The notes under the pieces were generated by a model. The model was not told the DNA's origin and made no database searches. It saw only the letters and a program-made list of their open reading frames with translations. From contig NC_014532.2 in NCBI RefSeq assembly GCF_000196875.2, positions 1,612,001 to 1,676,000 of the forward strand: a DNA stretch of 64,000 bases. Reading direction: 5' to 3'. This DNA is from Halomonas elongata DSM 2581 (lineage in GTDB: Bacteria > Pseudomonadota > Gammaproteobacteria > Pseudomonadales > Halomonadaceae). A program made the position numbers and the translations under genes. Each line of letters starts with the position of its first letter. Positions within the stretch are counted from its first letter, which is position 1. Positions 44,252-54,196 of this stretch are shown piece by piece.

Positions 44252-45661
44252 CTACAAGGATTCGAGAAAGCGGATCAGTTCGTGGCGACGCTCGGCCGGC
44301 AGGGCGCGGTAGGCGGCGGTGCTGGTGTCGGACTCGCCGCCATGCCAGAGGATGGCCTCTTCCAGGGTGCGAGCGCGGCCGTCATGGAGAAAGCCCGCAC
44401 GCGGGTTCACTGCCTGGGCCAGGCCGATGCCCCAAAGTGGGGAGGTGCGCCATTCACGGCCGCTGGCCTCGAACTCGGGACGGCCATCGGCCAATGCCTC
44501 GCCCATGTCGTGCAGCAGCAGGTCGCTGTAGGGCCAGATCGTCTGGCCGGCCAGGGCGGCGCGTTCGGTATCTTGCGGCGTCTGCTGGCGTGGTGTGTGA
44601 CAGGCGGCGCAGCCGATCTCGTTGAAGGTCTCGGCGCCGGCCCGGACTTGAGGGTCGTCCATGTCGCGGCGGGCCGGAACGGCCAGGCTGCCGGCGTAGA
44701 AGGTCACGAAGCGCGCGATCTTGTCGCTGACCTCGGGCGTGCCGCCGTCGGGATAGCGGTCGCATGCCTGGCTCGGTGTGCAGTCGGTGCCGGGGACCAG
44801 GTTCGAAGTCAGCCCCATGTCGCCGGCGAAGGCTTCCAGGCTCTGTTGCTCGATGCTCGGTTCGCCCGCCTTCCAGCCGAAACGCCCGATGACGGTTTCG
44901 CCGCGTCGCATGTCCCAGACCCGGTTGACCCGCCCCGAGATACCATCGCCATCGGCATCGTCGGGATCGGCGGCGGCTTCGAGGGCTTCGGCGGGCAGGG
45001 TCTCGAGCAGCCCCAGGCCGATCATCGGCGGCGCCACGCGAGGCGATGTCTGCAGGTCTTCCGGCAGCGGGCCGTAGGCGGGAGCGCCAATGGCGTAATG
45101 CGGCTCGCGCAGGGTGACGACCTCGCCATCATCGAGGTGAACGTCGCGCTCGGTGTAGCGCAACTGCATCTCGCCCTCGGGCTCGGCGCCGGAAATGGCG
45201 GCGGTCTGCAATTGGCGGCCGTAGCCGGGGACGGGGTGTACACCCAGGCGTGTCAGGGTATCGTCATCGGCTCCTTCGTCGGGCAACGAGAGACGCAGGA
45301 AGAGCGACACGGCGCGCTCGTCGCCGCTCGGCGGATGGCCACGGCCATCCTTGATGTGGCATCCCTGGCAGCTATTGGTGTTGATCAGGGGGCCCAGTCC
45401 GTCCCGTGCCTCGGTGCTGGACGGTGCCTCCACCCAGGGGTTGCGGAAGAAGCTGTTGCCGACGCTGAAATCGAGACGCTGGGTCATGGCCATGTTGTCG
45501 AGCGGCAGCGAATAGGCGTTGTGATCGAATTGCTGAACCGTGCCGTCGCCGCCTGTCATGGGCGTTTCCTGAATGGGCGGTGGAGCGGCGTTGGCCGGGC
45601 CGGAGCCGGCCAGGATCAGCAAGGCGAGCAGTGGGCGTGCGGAGGAGGGCAAAGGTGTCAT
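44252..45661 (-). CDS. Di-haem oxidoreductase-like (DHOR) thiol-oxidoreductase
   Basis: 469 residues with a signal peptide (LLALLILAGSGPANA). Two c-type haem motifs are visible: NTNSCQGCHIKDGRGH (CxxCH, about 95) and IGCAACHTPRQQ (CxxCH near 358). The stretch FGWKAGEPSIEQQSLEAFAG followed by DMGLTSNLV is characteristic of DUF1111/DHOR proteins. It is predicted to be a periplasmic electron-transfer protein. Sandwiched between imelysin genes, it may oxidise or reduce iron before uptake (inference). The gap to the upstream imelysin (109 bp) holds a strong hairpin. Confidence 0.88.
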   Translation of the reverse strand: MTPLPSSARPLLALLILAGSGPANAAPPPIQETPMTGGDGTVQQFDHNAYSLPLDNMAMTQRLDFSVGNSFFRNPWVEAPSSTEARDGLGPLINTNSCQGCHIKDGRGHPPSGDERAVSLFLRLSLPDEGADDDTLTRLGVHPVPGYGRQLQTAAISGAEPEGEMQLRYTERDVHLDDGEVVTLREPHYAIGAPAYGPLPEDLQTSPRVAPPMIGLGLLETLPAEALEAAADPDDADGDGISGRVNRVWDMRRGETVIGRFGWKAGEPSIEQQSLEAFAGDMGLTSNLVPGTDCTPSQACDRYPDGGTPEVSDKIARFVTFYAGSLAVPARRDMDDPQVRAGAETFNEIGCAACHTPRQQTPQDTERAALAGQTIWPYSDLLLHDMGEALADGRPEFEASGREWRTSPLWGIGLAQAVNPRAGFLHDGRARTLEEAILWHGGESDTSTAAYRALPAERRHELIRFLESL

Positions 45662-45684
45662 CTTCGGGCCTTGCAGTCACGACA

Positions 45685-45717
45685 CCGGCCGCCACCAGTG
45701 GGACTGGCGGCGGCCGG
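45685..45717 (-). terminator. Hairpin between imelysin 1 and the di-haem gene
   Basis: CCGGCCGCCACCAGT (45685-45699) pairs with ACTGGCGGCGGCCGG (45703-45717), a 15-bp stem with one mismatch and a GGG loop. There is no T-run after it on the minus strand. It may attenuate or stabilise mRNA so that the first gene is expressed more strongly than the three downstream. Confidence 0.6.
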
Positions 45718-45770
45718 GCGAGACACACGATGTTGGGGGTCTTCGGGCACGATTCTACTCGGAAGGCGTG

Positions 45771-47054
45771 TCAGAAAGTGTGTCCGGCATCGTCTGACTG
45801 CAGCGAGTTCACGCCGAGTTCGCCTGCTGCCTTCTCGATGGAACCGGTCTGGGTGACCAGCGCCAGGATAGCGTTGTTGACCAGCTCGGCGCCCTGTTCG
45901 TTCCCGGGGGCGATCATCATGTCGAAGGCCATGGGATCCTGCTCGGCTTCGGCGGCCTGTTTGAGGGCTTCGAGCGCGTCCATGCTGCTGGTGAGCTGGG
46001 CCTTCAGGGTGTCGTCGAGGGTGTTGTCCCGGGTGGCGACCAGGTCGGACAGCGAAGGACCTTCCAGGGTAGAGCCGTCGAGGCGCTGGTAGCTGCCGGT
46101 GTAGACGTTCTGGATGCCCTGGCCGTTGTAGTAGTGGGAGTTGTGGGTGTTGTCGCTGAAGCAGTCGTGCTCGTCCTCGACGGAGTTGGCTTCCAGGGCG
46201 ACCTTCATGCGTTCGCCGGCCAGCTCGCCCAGCGATAGCGAACCCATGCCGAACAGCATGCGTCGCAGGCCTTCCTTAGGGGATTCGGCCAGCAGGGCCC
46301 GGCGGTAATTGTCGTCCTCGTCGGGTGCCCATTGGGCGACCATCCATTCGAGATCGCTGACCAGCAGGTCGGAGGTGGCGTCGAGGTAGGCGCTGCGGCG
46401 GTCGCAATGGCCGTGCGTGCAGGCTTCGCCGCTCATGTAATCGCTGGCGGGGCGCTCGCCGTTGCCGGCCTCGAAGCCGTGGAGATCCTGGCCCCAGAGC
46501 AGAAATTCGATGGCGTGATAGCCGGTGGCGACATTGGCTTCGGAGCCGCCGATCTCGTTGAGTTCGGCCAGCAGCTCGGGCGTCAGTTCGCTGACGTCGA
46601 CGATCTCGCCACCGACCTGGATGCTCTGGTTGGCGATGATGTTGGCGGTGGCGCCGGCATTGCCCAGCTCATGTTGATAGTCGTCGCTGGCGACGTAATC
46701 GATCATCCCCTCGTCCAGCGGCCAGGCATTGAGCTGCCCTTCCCAGTCGTCGACCACCGCATTGCCGAAGCGAAAGACCTCGCTCTGCTGATAGGGAACG
46801 CGCGCCTCGAGCCAGGCCTGGCGGGCCGCCGCCAGGGTCTCGTCGTTCGGGTCGGCGAGCAGGGCGTCGATGCGTTCGTCGAGGGTGCGGGCGGCAACCA
46901 GGGCATCCTGGTAGTTGGCGTGTGCCAGGTCGGCGTAGTGGTCGACGACCTGTTCGGCGGTGACCTCGCTGTCGGCGGCCATGGCGGTGACCGGCAAGAG
47001 GGCCGCCAGAGCGACGGCGTGGCGCAACGGGCGTGGGGTGAAGAGGGTCGGCAT
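45771..47054 (-). CDS. Imelysin-family protein (first copy, irpA-like)
   Basis: 427 residues with a signal peptide (AVALAALLPVTAMAA). The imelysin signature GxHxxE is present as ATGYHAIEFLLWGQD (about 180-194), with the two-domain helical repeat, WLEARVPYQQSEVFRFGNA, and LNAWPLDEGMIDYV. HCD-rich loops (SGEACTHGHCDRRSAY, EDEHDCFSDNTHNSHYY) could bind metal. Homologues are iron-regulated (IrpA/IcmP type). It is the first gene of the four-gene operon, with a weak Fur-like site upstream. Confidence 0.9.
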   Translation of the reverse strand: MPTLFTPRPLRHAVALAALLPVTAMAADSEVTAEQVVDHYADLAHANYQDALVAARTLDERIDALLADPNDETLAAARQAWLEARVPYQQSEVFRFGNAVVDDWEGQLNAWPLDEGMIDYVASDDYQHELGNAGATANIIANQSIQVGGEIVDVSELTPELLAELNEIGGSEANVATGYHAIEFLLWGQDLHGFEAGNGERPASDYMSGEACTHGHCDRRSAYLDATSDLLVSDLEWMVAQWAPDEDDNYRRALLAESPKEGLRRMLFGMGSLSLGELAGERMKVALEANSVEDEHDCFSDNTHNSHYYNGQGIQNVYTGSYQRLDGSTLEGPSLSDLVATRDNTLDDTLKAQLTSSMDALEALKQAAEAEQDPMAFDMMIAPGNEQGAELVNNAILALVTQTGSIEKAAGELGVNSLQSDDAGHTF

Positions 47055-47075
47055 TAGGGCATCCTTGTTCGTATT

Positions 47076-47105
47076 CGGGGTATAAACGAGCGGGGTATGA
47101 ACGAG
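47076..47105. repeat. 15-bp tandem duplication in the imelysin leader
   Basis: CGGGGTATAAACGAG (47076-47090) is followed at once by CGGGGTATGAACGAG (47091-47105), one mismatch. It lies in the 5' leader of the first imelysin gene, on the path of transcription. Confidence 0.6.
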
Positions 47106-47132
47106 ATAGGCAAGTGCAATGACGTCAATATA

Positions 47133-47151
47133 GAGGAACGATAACCAATCT
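47133..47151 (-). promoter_or_regulatory. Possible degenerate Fur box for the imelysin operon
   Basis: On the minus strand ATTGGTTATCGTTCC matches the Fur consensus core TTATCATT at seven of eight positions but has poorer arms. CTATATTG just downstream could be a -10 box. The placement, about 80-95 bp before the imelysin start, suits an iron-repressed promoter. The assignment is tentative. Confidence 0.4.
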
Positions 47152-47189
47152 CGCCAATGGATGCGAATGCGATTTCCTATTATTTATGT

Positions 47190-47252
47190 GAGCTACGAGC
47201 TACGAGCTACGAGCTACGAGCTACGAGCTACGAGCTACGAGCTACGAGCTAC
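47190..47252. repeat. Heptamer repeat array C, between imelysin and ppsR
   Basis: Nine exact tandem copies of GAGCTAC in the 288-bp gap between the imelysin start and the ppsR stop, about 90 bp past the 3' end of ppsR. It has the same unit length and GCT-AC core as modules A and B, though a different exact unit. The rest of the gap holds the imelysin promoter region and no gene. Confidence 0.85.
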
Positions 47253-47342
47253 GAGATGCGGCCCCCTTGCCTGGGAGTAGTGAGGCTAAGGGGCTTGGGC
47301 CTGCCATCTTGCTGCCAGCCGCTCGCGGCTCGCTTCTCGAGC

Positions 47343-48176
47343 CTAACGGGGCGAGAAGCGTCGATTGATGCCCGTCTCGGCGATCATGCGGGTGGAGATC
47401 TCTTCCACCGAGAAGCGCGTGGTGTCGATGAAGGGAATGTGCATGCGGCGGTAGAGCGCCTCGGCCTGGGTCACTTCCTGCACGCACTGATCCATCGAGC
47501 TGTAGCGACTGTTGGGGCGGCGTTCGTGGCGGATCGCCGCCAGACGGCGCGGGTCGATGGTCAGGCCGAACAGCTTGTGGCGATGCGGCTCGAGCACCGG
47601 AGGAAGCTTGAGCTTGCCGGTCTCGTCGAGGTCATCTTCGGTGAGCGGGTAGTTGGCGGCGCGAATGCCGAACTGCAGGGCCAGGTAGAGCGAAGAGGGC
47701 GTCTTGCCGCAGCGCGAGACGCCGACCAGGATGATGTCGGCCTGGTCGTACTGGTGGGTACGGGCGCCGTCGTCATTATCCAGTGCGAAGTGCACCGACT
47801 GGATGCGGTCCATGTAGACGTCGTCGCTGCCGATGGCATGGGTGCGGCCCACGCTGTAGGACGAGTGGGTCGCCAGTTCCTGCTCCAGCGGCTCCAGGAA
47901 GGTGGAAAATATGTCGACCTTGAAGCCGGGGGCTTCGCGGATCACGTCGCGGATCTCGCTGTCGACGATGGTGTCGATGATGATCGGTTGCTCGCCGTCC
48001 TTGACGGCCGTGGACTCGATGATCGAGGCCAGCTGGTGCGCCTTCTCCACACTGTCGATATAGGGCTTGGTGATCATGCGGATTTCGACGTTCTCGAATT
48101 GCGCGAGCAGGCTGCGGCCAAGGCTCTCGGCGGTGATGCCGGTGCCGTCGGAAATGAAGAAGGCGGTGCGTGTCAT
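47343..48176 (-). CDS. ppsR: PEP synthase regulatory protein (kinase/pyrophosphorylase)
   Basis: 277 residues from ATG at 48176, the same length as the E. coli protein; an in-frame ATG at 48209 is an alternative. It is a DUF299 protein: [33 protein letters not shown], and the P-loop-like [19 protein letters not shown] (about 148-166), then [20 protein letters not shown]. It phosphorylates and dephosphorylates PEP synthase in an ADP/Pi-dependent way. It is divergent from ppsA with about 230 bp between, the usual arrangement. Confidence 0.96.
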   Translation of the reverse strand: MTRTAFFISDGTGITAESLGRSLLAQFENVEIRMITKPYIDSVEKAHQLASIIESTAVKDGEQPIIIDTIVDSEIRDVIREAPGFKVDIFSTFLEPLEQELATHSSYSVGRTHAIGSDDVYMDRIQSVHFALDNDDGARTHQYDQADIILVGVSRCGKTPSSLYLALQFGIRAANYPLTEDDLDETGKLKLPPVLEPHRHKLFGLTIDPRRLAAIRHERRPNSRYSSMDQCVQEVTQAEALYRRMHIPFIDTTRFSVEEISTRMIAETGINRRFSPR

Positions 48177-48403
48177 GGTCGGCTCGGTTGGTTGGTCGAT
48201 GCGGTCCATTGTCGGGGTACCCGGGATGGCGCACAAGCCACCCGACTACAGGAATGCCGTCGGAAGGGGATATGTTGTAAAAAACCTCCAATGACTTCGA
48301 TGTTAGACCAATGGCGAATATGGAAGGCCGCTGGTAGAGTCGCCAGCATCCATTCATGACGGCGTGTCATGGGCTATCAGGCGTCGACATCCAAGGGGGT
48401 TGC

Positions 48404-50776
<2,373 letters not shown>

Positions 50777-50810
50777 GCAGGCACTGTCGTCAACAGCATC
50801 TCTGCACCCC

Positions 50811-50840
50811 CATGACACCCGGCCTGGTCCGGGTGTCATG
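50811..50840 (+). terminator. Hairpin terminator after ppsA
   Basis: CATGACACCCGG (50811-50822) and CCGGGTGTCATG (50829-50840) form a perfect 12-bp stem with a 6-nt loop, 34 bp past the ppsA stop. The tail CATTTCGG is only weakly T-rich. Confidence 0.7.
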
Positions 50841-50925
50841 CATTTCGGCATTCACCATGTCGATATCCACATCGGCGCGGCTTTTTGGCACCATTGCCCG
50901 TCAATCGTAACGAAGGATCCGCCCG

Positions 50926-51390
50926 ATGGCGTATTTTCTGGTGATGGGGGGACTGGCCCTGTCACTCTGTCTGTTGGTCGGCTGGTCCCTGTGGCGGGTA
51001 TTGCGCTGGCTGGTCAGGCGACTCGGCGCCTCCGGCAAGGGCCGCAAGACCGCACGCGCCAAGCGTCCCGCCAAGTCTCGAGCCGAGACCCGCTCAATGA
51101 AGAAGGACGAGACGTCAGCGCGTACGACGACGTCGAAAGCCCGCCAGGCAACGCCGCGAGGCCCATGGCGGTTGACCCGGGCCCTGGCGCCGCTCGCCTC
51201 GGCGTGGCCGCTGGCGCTGGTGGCGGGACTGCTGTATGGCGGCACTCGACTGGCCGAGTACGGCATGGGAGCGCGTCCCCACACGGCGCCTGCTGCCTAT
51301 CATCGACTCGTCGAGGCCCTGGGCTGGGGGGCGATCGGCCTGATCGTCGTGGCGGTCGTTGGGCTGGTGGCGAGCTGGCGCTGCCGGTAG
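50926..51390 (+). CDS. Small membrane protein of unknown function
   Basis: 154 residues. The N-terminal helix (LVMGGLALSLCLLVGWSLWR) is followed by a long basic, Lys/Arg/Ser/Thr-rich cytoplasmic stretch (about 30-82), then two more helices (ASAWPLALVAGLLYGGTRLA and GWGAIGLIVVAVVGLVASWR). GAAGGA lies before the ATG. I recognise no family. It stands alone between the ppsA terminator and the 18-bp repeat array. Confidence 0.65.
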   Translation: MAYFLVMGGLALSLCLLVGWSLWRVLRWLVRRLGASGKGRKTARAKRPAKSRAETRSMKKDETSARTTTSKARQATPRGPWRLTRALAPLASAWPLALVAGLLYGGTRLAEYGMGARPHTAPAAYHRLVEALGWGAIGLIVVAVVGLVASWRCR

Positions 51391-51434
51391 GGAACTCCTG
51401 AGAGGCCAGGGGTGCGGGCGCCTTCCCCGGCGCC

Positions 51435-51506
51435 CATCCATTGGGTTCTGAACATCCATTGGGTTCTGAACATCCATTGGGTTCTGAACATCCATTGGGT
51501 TCTGAA
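51435..51506. repeat. Four exact 18-bp tandem repeats
   Basis: The unit CATCCATTGGGTTCTGAA is repeated four times without mismatch (51435-51452, 51453-51470, 51471-51488, 51489-51506). It lies between two convergent genes, 45 bp past the membrane protein stop and 12 bp past the GDPD stop. Because 18 is a multiple of three it leaves long apparent frames open, but these lack other support. Confidence 0.9.
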
Positions 51507-51517
51507 AGGGAGTCCTG

Positions 51518-53392
51518 TCAGTCGCGCAGCCAATTGCGCAGCTTGACCAGCATCAGGGCGCCGTCGCTCATCTTGTTGCGTTCATCGAGCAGGCTGGCCA
51601 GGATATCCGGCCGGTCGGTGATGATGCCGTCCACTCCCAGATCGATCAGGCGCGACATGCGGGCCGGGTCGTTGACGGTCCAGGCCAGCAGTCGATAGCC
51701 ATGGTGACGTGCACGCTGCACTTCTTCGAAGGTGATGCGGTTGTGGCGCAGGGCCAGCGTATCGAAGCCATCGCGAGGCAGGGTACCGTGCATCACCAGC
51801 TGTGCCAGCAGCGTCGTGTGGGCTTCGGGCAGGCGATGCTCGACCTCGCTCAGCAGGGCGTAGGACAGGGCGGCGATGCTGACCGCTTGCCAGGGATCGG
51901 CAGGGCCGCAGAGCGAGGGCTCCTCCGCCTGGCGGCGGCATGACAGTCTCTCTTGCCGTTCGTTCTCCAGCACCTGTTCCACGGCGCCGACCAGCTCCGA
52001 TCCCCGGCGGGCGGTGGGTTTGAGCTCGATCATCAGGCGCGCGCGACCGCGTACGCGCTCCAGGACTTCGTCGAGCCCGGCGATGCGCGTGTCCACGAAG
52101 GGGTCGCCGAACCAGCTTCCCACATCGACCGTCTCGAGCTCGCTGCTGTCGAGTTCGTCGATCAGGCGGTCGTCGCCGGCAAGCCGCGACAGGCTCGAGT
52201 CATGGTGCAATACCACCTTGCCGTCCCGCGTCAGCCGCACGTCGATCTCGATCGTATCGGCGCCGTCGGCCATGGCCTGGTCGATGGCCGGGATGGTGTT
52301 TTCCGGTGCCTTGGCCGAGCTTCCGCGGTGGGCGACGATCTCGACATCCTCGTGGATCTCGAAGCGATTGAGGATCAGCCAGGCCTGGCTCAGGGCGAAG
52401 GCCACCACGGCGATCTCGACCGCCCAGGCCAGGCGCCCCGGATGGCCGGTATCGGCGCGGGATGCCGGGCGCGACTCCTGGTGGGCCAGGCGCAGATAGA
52501 GACAAGTGGCCAGCAGCGCATTGAGCGCGATGCCGAGAAAGGTGATGGCCAGGGTGATCAGCATATAGGCGCCGACATAGCCCAGCATGGCCGGCAGCAG
52601 GACGGCCTGGCGTTCCGGCAGATGCCCGAGCAGCGGGGTGAAGAGGGCATCGAAGAGTGCCGTGGCGATGAAGGGCGACACCAGGATTGCCAGCAACAGC
52701 AGCAGGATGGCGCCGACGATGTGTCGACTCTGGCCCCGGGTCAGTCGGGCGCTGCGGCCCAGGGCGCGATGCGGGGCGATGTCCTCGAGCACCAGGATCG
52801 GCAGCGCCAGGTGCCAGCGAGCATAGAGCGTGGCGGCGATGACCATCCAGACCAGCACGATGGGCAGGGCGCTGGCCAACAGCCACCAGAAAGCGGGTGG
52901 CCTGGCCTGCAGCACATAGTAGGGATCCAGGCCGCCGATGAAGTGCCCATACAGGCCCGTCAATGCCAGGACGACCGGCAGGACGAGCAGCAAGTGGGCG
53001 CCGACCTGTAGTACCACGAGACCGGCCAGGCCGGGCAGGCGTTTGAGGCAGGCCAGCAGGGTCTCGAAGGCCTGCCGGTAATGGTTGGTCCGGGGACGAA
53101 CGGCCACCAGGGTCATGCCGGCCTGCTGCAGGTAGAGCACCAGGAAGGTCAGGCCGATGGCGGCCAGCAGCCAGGCCAGGCCTTCGGGTGCGAACAGCGC
53201 TGCCAGCAGGCCGGTGTTGGAGATCAGCGGGCGGCCGAGATGGCCGATCATCCAGGCCAGCGTCCAACCGGCCGCCGGCAGCAGCAGGCTGGACGCGAGC
53301 AGGGTGAAGAAGAGGTGATAGGCGATGAGCGGACGCAGATGATCGCGCAGCGTACGCAGCACATCGCCGCTGAGCGGCATCAAGGAGCGCAT
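51518..53392 (-). CDS. Membrane-anchored glycerophosphodiester phosphodiesterase
   Basis: 624 residues. An N-terminal multi-helix domain (about 20-350, GDPD membrane domain type) contains about six to eight helices and EDIAPHRALGRSARLTRGQS. The C-terminal catalytic barrel starts at about 355: EIVAHRGSSAKAPENTIPAI, then DTIEIDVRLTRDGKVVLHHD, giving the His/Glu/Asp/His catalytic set, and ends LAWTVNDPARMSRLIDLGVD. It splits glycerophosphodiesters from phospholipid turnover into glycerol-3-phosphate and an alcohol. Its 3' end abuts the 18-bp repeat array. Confidence 0.92.
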   Translation of the reverse strand: MRSLMPLSGDVLRTLRDHLRPLIAYHLFFTLLASSLLLPAAGWTLAWMIGHLGRPLISNTGLLAALFAPEGLAWLLAAIGLTFLVLYLQQAGMTLVAVRPRTNHYRQAFETLLACLKRLPGLAGLVVLQVGAHLLLVLPVVLALTGLYGHFIGGLDPYYVLQARPPAFWWLLASALPIVLVWMVIAATLYARWHLALPILVLEDIAPHRALGRSARLTRGQSRHIVGAILLLLLAILVSPFIATALFDALFTPLLGHLPERQAVLLPAMLGYVGAYMLITLAITFLGIALNALLATCLYLRLAHQESRPASRADTGHPGRLAWAVEIAVVAFALSQAWLILNRFEIHEDVEIVAHRGSSAKAPENTIPAIDQAMADGADTIEIDVRLTRDGKVVLHHDSSLSRLAGDDRLIDELDSSELETVDVGSWFGDPFVDTRIAGLDEVLERVRGRARLMIELKPTARRGSELVGAVEQVLENERQERLSCRRQAEEPSLCGPADPWQAVSIAALSYALLSEVEHRLPEAHTTLLAQLVMHGTLPRDGFDTLALRHNRITFEEVQRARHHGYRLLAWTVNDPARMSRLIDLGVDGIITDRPDILASLLDERNKMSDGALMLVKLRNWLRD

Positions 53393-53462
53393 GGCGAATA
53401 TCGAAGAAGGCTCATGTTCTTTAGCCTGGCAGCTCGCGAATCAGTATGGCAACTCGGGACAT

Positions 53463-53948
53463 TCAACCGAGCGGCAACTGGCGTTCGGCGATCAACACGC
53501 CATTGTTGTCGGCGTAGAGCCATTGTCCGGGCGAGATGGTGACGCCGGCGAAGGTGACTGGAATGTCCCGTTGCCCCTCGCCGCGCTTCTCGCTCCTGCG
53601 GGGATGGGCGGCCAGGGCCTGGATGCCCAGTTCGGTCTCGGCCAGCTCGTCGACGTCGCGCACGCAACCGTACATGATCACCCCGGCCCAACCGTTGCCC
53701 GCGGCCTTTTCGGCCAGCATGTCACCGAGCATCGCGCAGCGTGTCGAGCCGCCGGCATCGACCACCAGCACGGCGCCGTCGCCGGGTTCATCCACGGCCT
53801 GCTTGACCAGGGAATTGTCCTCGAAGCACTTCACGGTGCGTACCGGGCCATGGAAGGCTTCCAGGCCGCCGAAATTGACCAGCAACGGCTCGAGGATCTC
53901 GACATCCGGGTAGTCGTCGCAAATGTCGGGCGTGGGGATGTTCGTCAT
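53463..53948 (-). CDS. rraA: RraA family: regulator of RNase E activity / HMG-aldolase-like
   Basis: 161 residues from ATG at 53948 (AGGAGG upstream), the E. coli RraA length; longer upstream frames are unsupported. Conserved parts are [60 protein letters not shown], and [20 protein letters not shown]. RraA binds RNase E and lowers its activity. Related proteins are class II aldolases using the G-x-C-R-D region. The RNase E inhibitor role is the best-supported one for this gammaproteobacterial type. Confidence 0.88.
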   Translation of the reverse strand: MTNIPTPDICDDYPDVEILEPLLVNFGGLEAFHGPVRTVKCFEDNSLVKQAVDEPGDGAVLVVDAGGSTRCAMLGDMLAEKAAGNGWAGVIMYGCVRDVDELAETELGIQALAAHPRRSEKRGEGQRDIPVTFAGVTISPGQWLYADNNGVLIAERQLPLG

Positions 53949-54094
53949 GGTGGGCAGCCTCCTCTGGGTGAGTGAAGCCTCGATGATGCCATAGTCGGTG
54001 CTGAGGAAAATGCCTCCTTGGTGGTGTGGCCTGTTGCGAGGTGCCGGGAGAAAGGCATGACCGTTGCCGGATGCCGGCCTTTTCGACTGGGCAC

Positions 54095-54118
54095 AAAAAA
54101 GCGCCCCGTGGGGCGCTT
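54095..54118 (-). terminator. Rho-independent terminator of acnB
   Basis: GCGCCCC (54101-54107) pairs with GGGGCGC (54110-54116). On the minus strand it is followed by six T (54095-54100). It lies 80 bp past the acnB stop. Confidence 0.9.
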
Positions 54119-54196
54119 CGGTCATCGGCTCCGGCCGCGCCGCCTGGGCGGCGGGCCTTCGATGGTGCGAGCATCGGAGTCGAAAAGGTGATCCGG

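Noticed and set aside
51300..51533. A small protein with MFRTQW repeats encoded by the 18-bp array
   Set aside because: The reading frame is open only because the unit is 18 bp; no ribosome site or downstream domain supports it.
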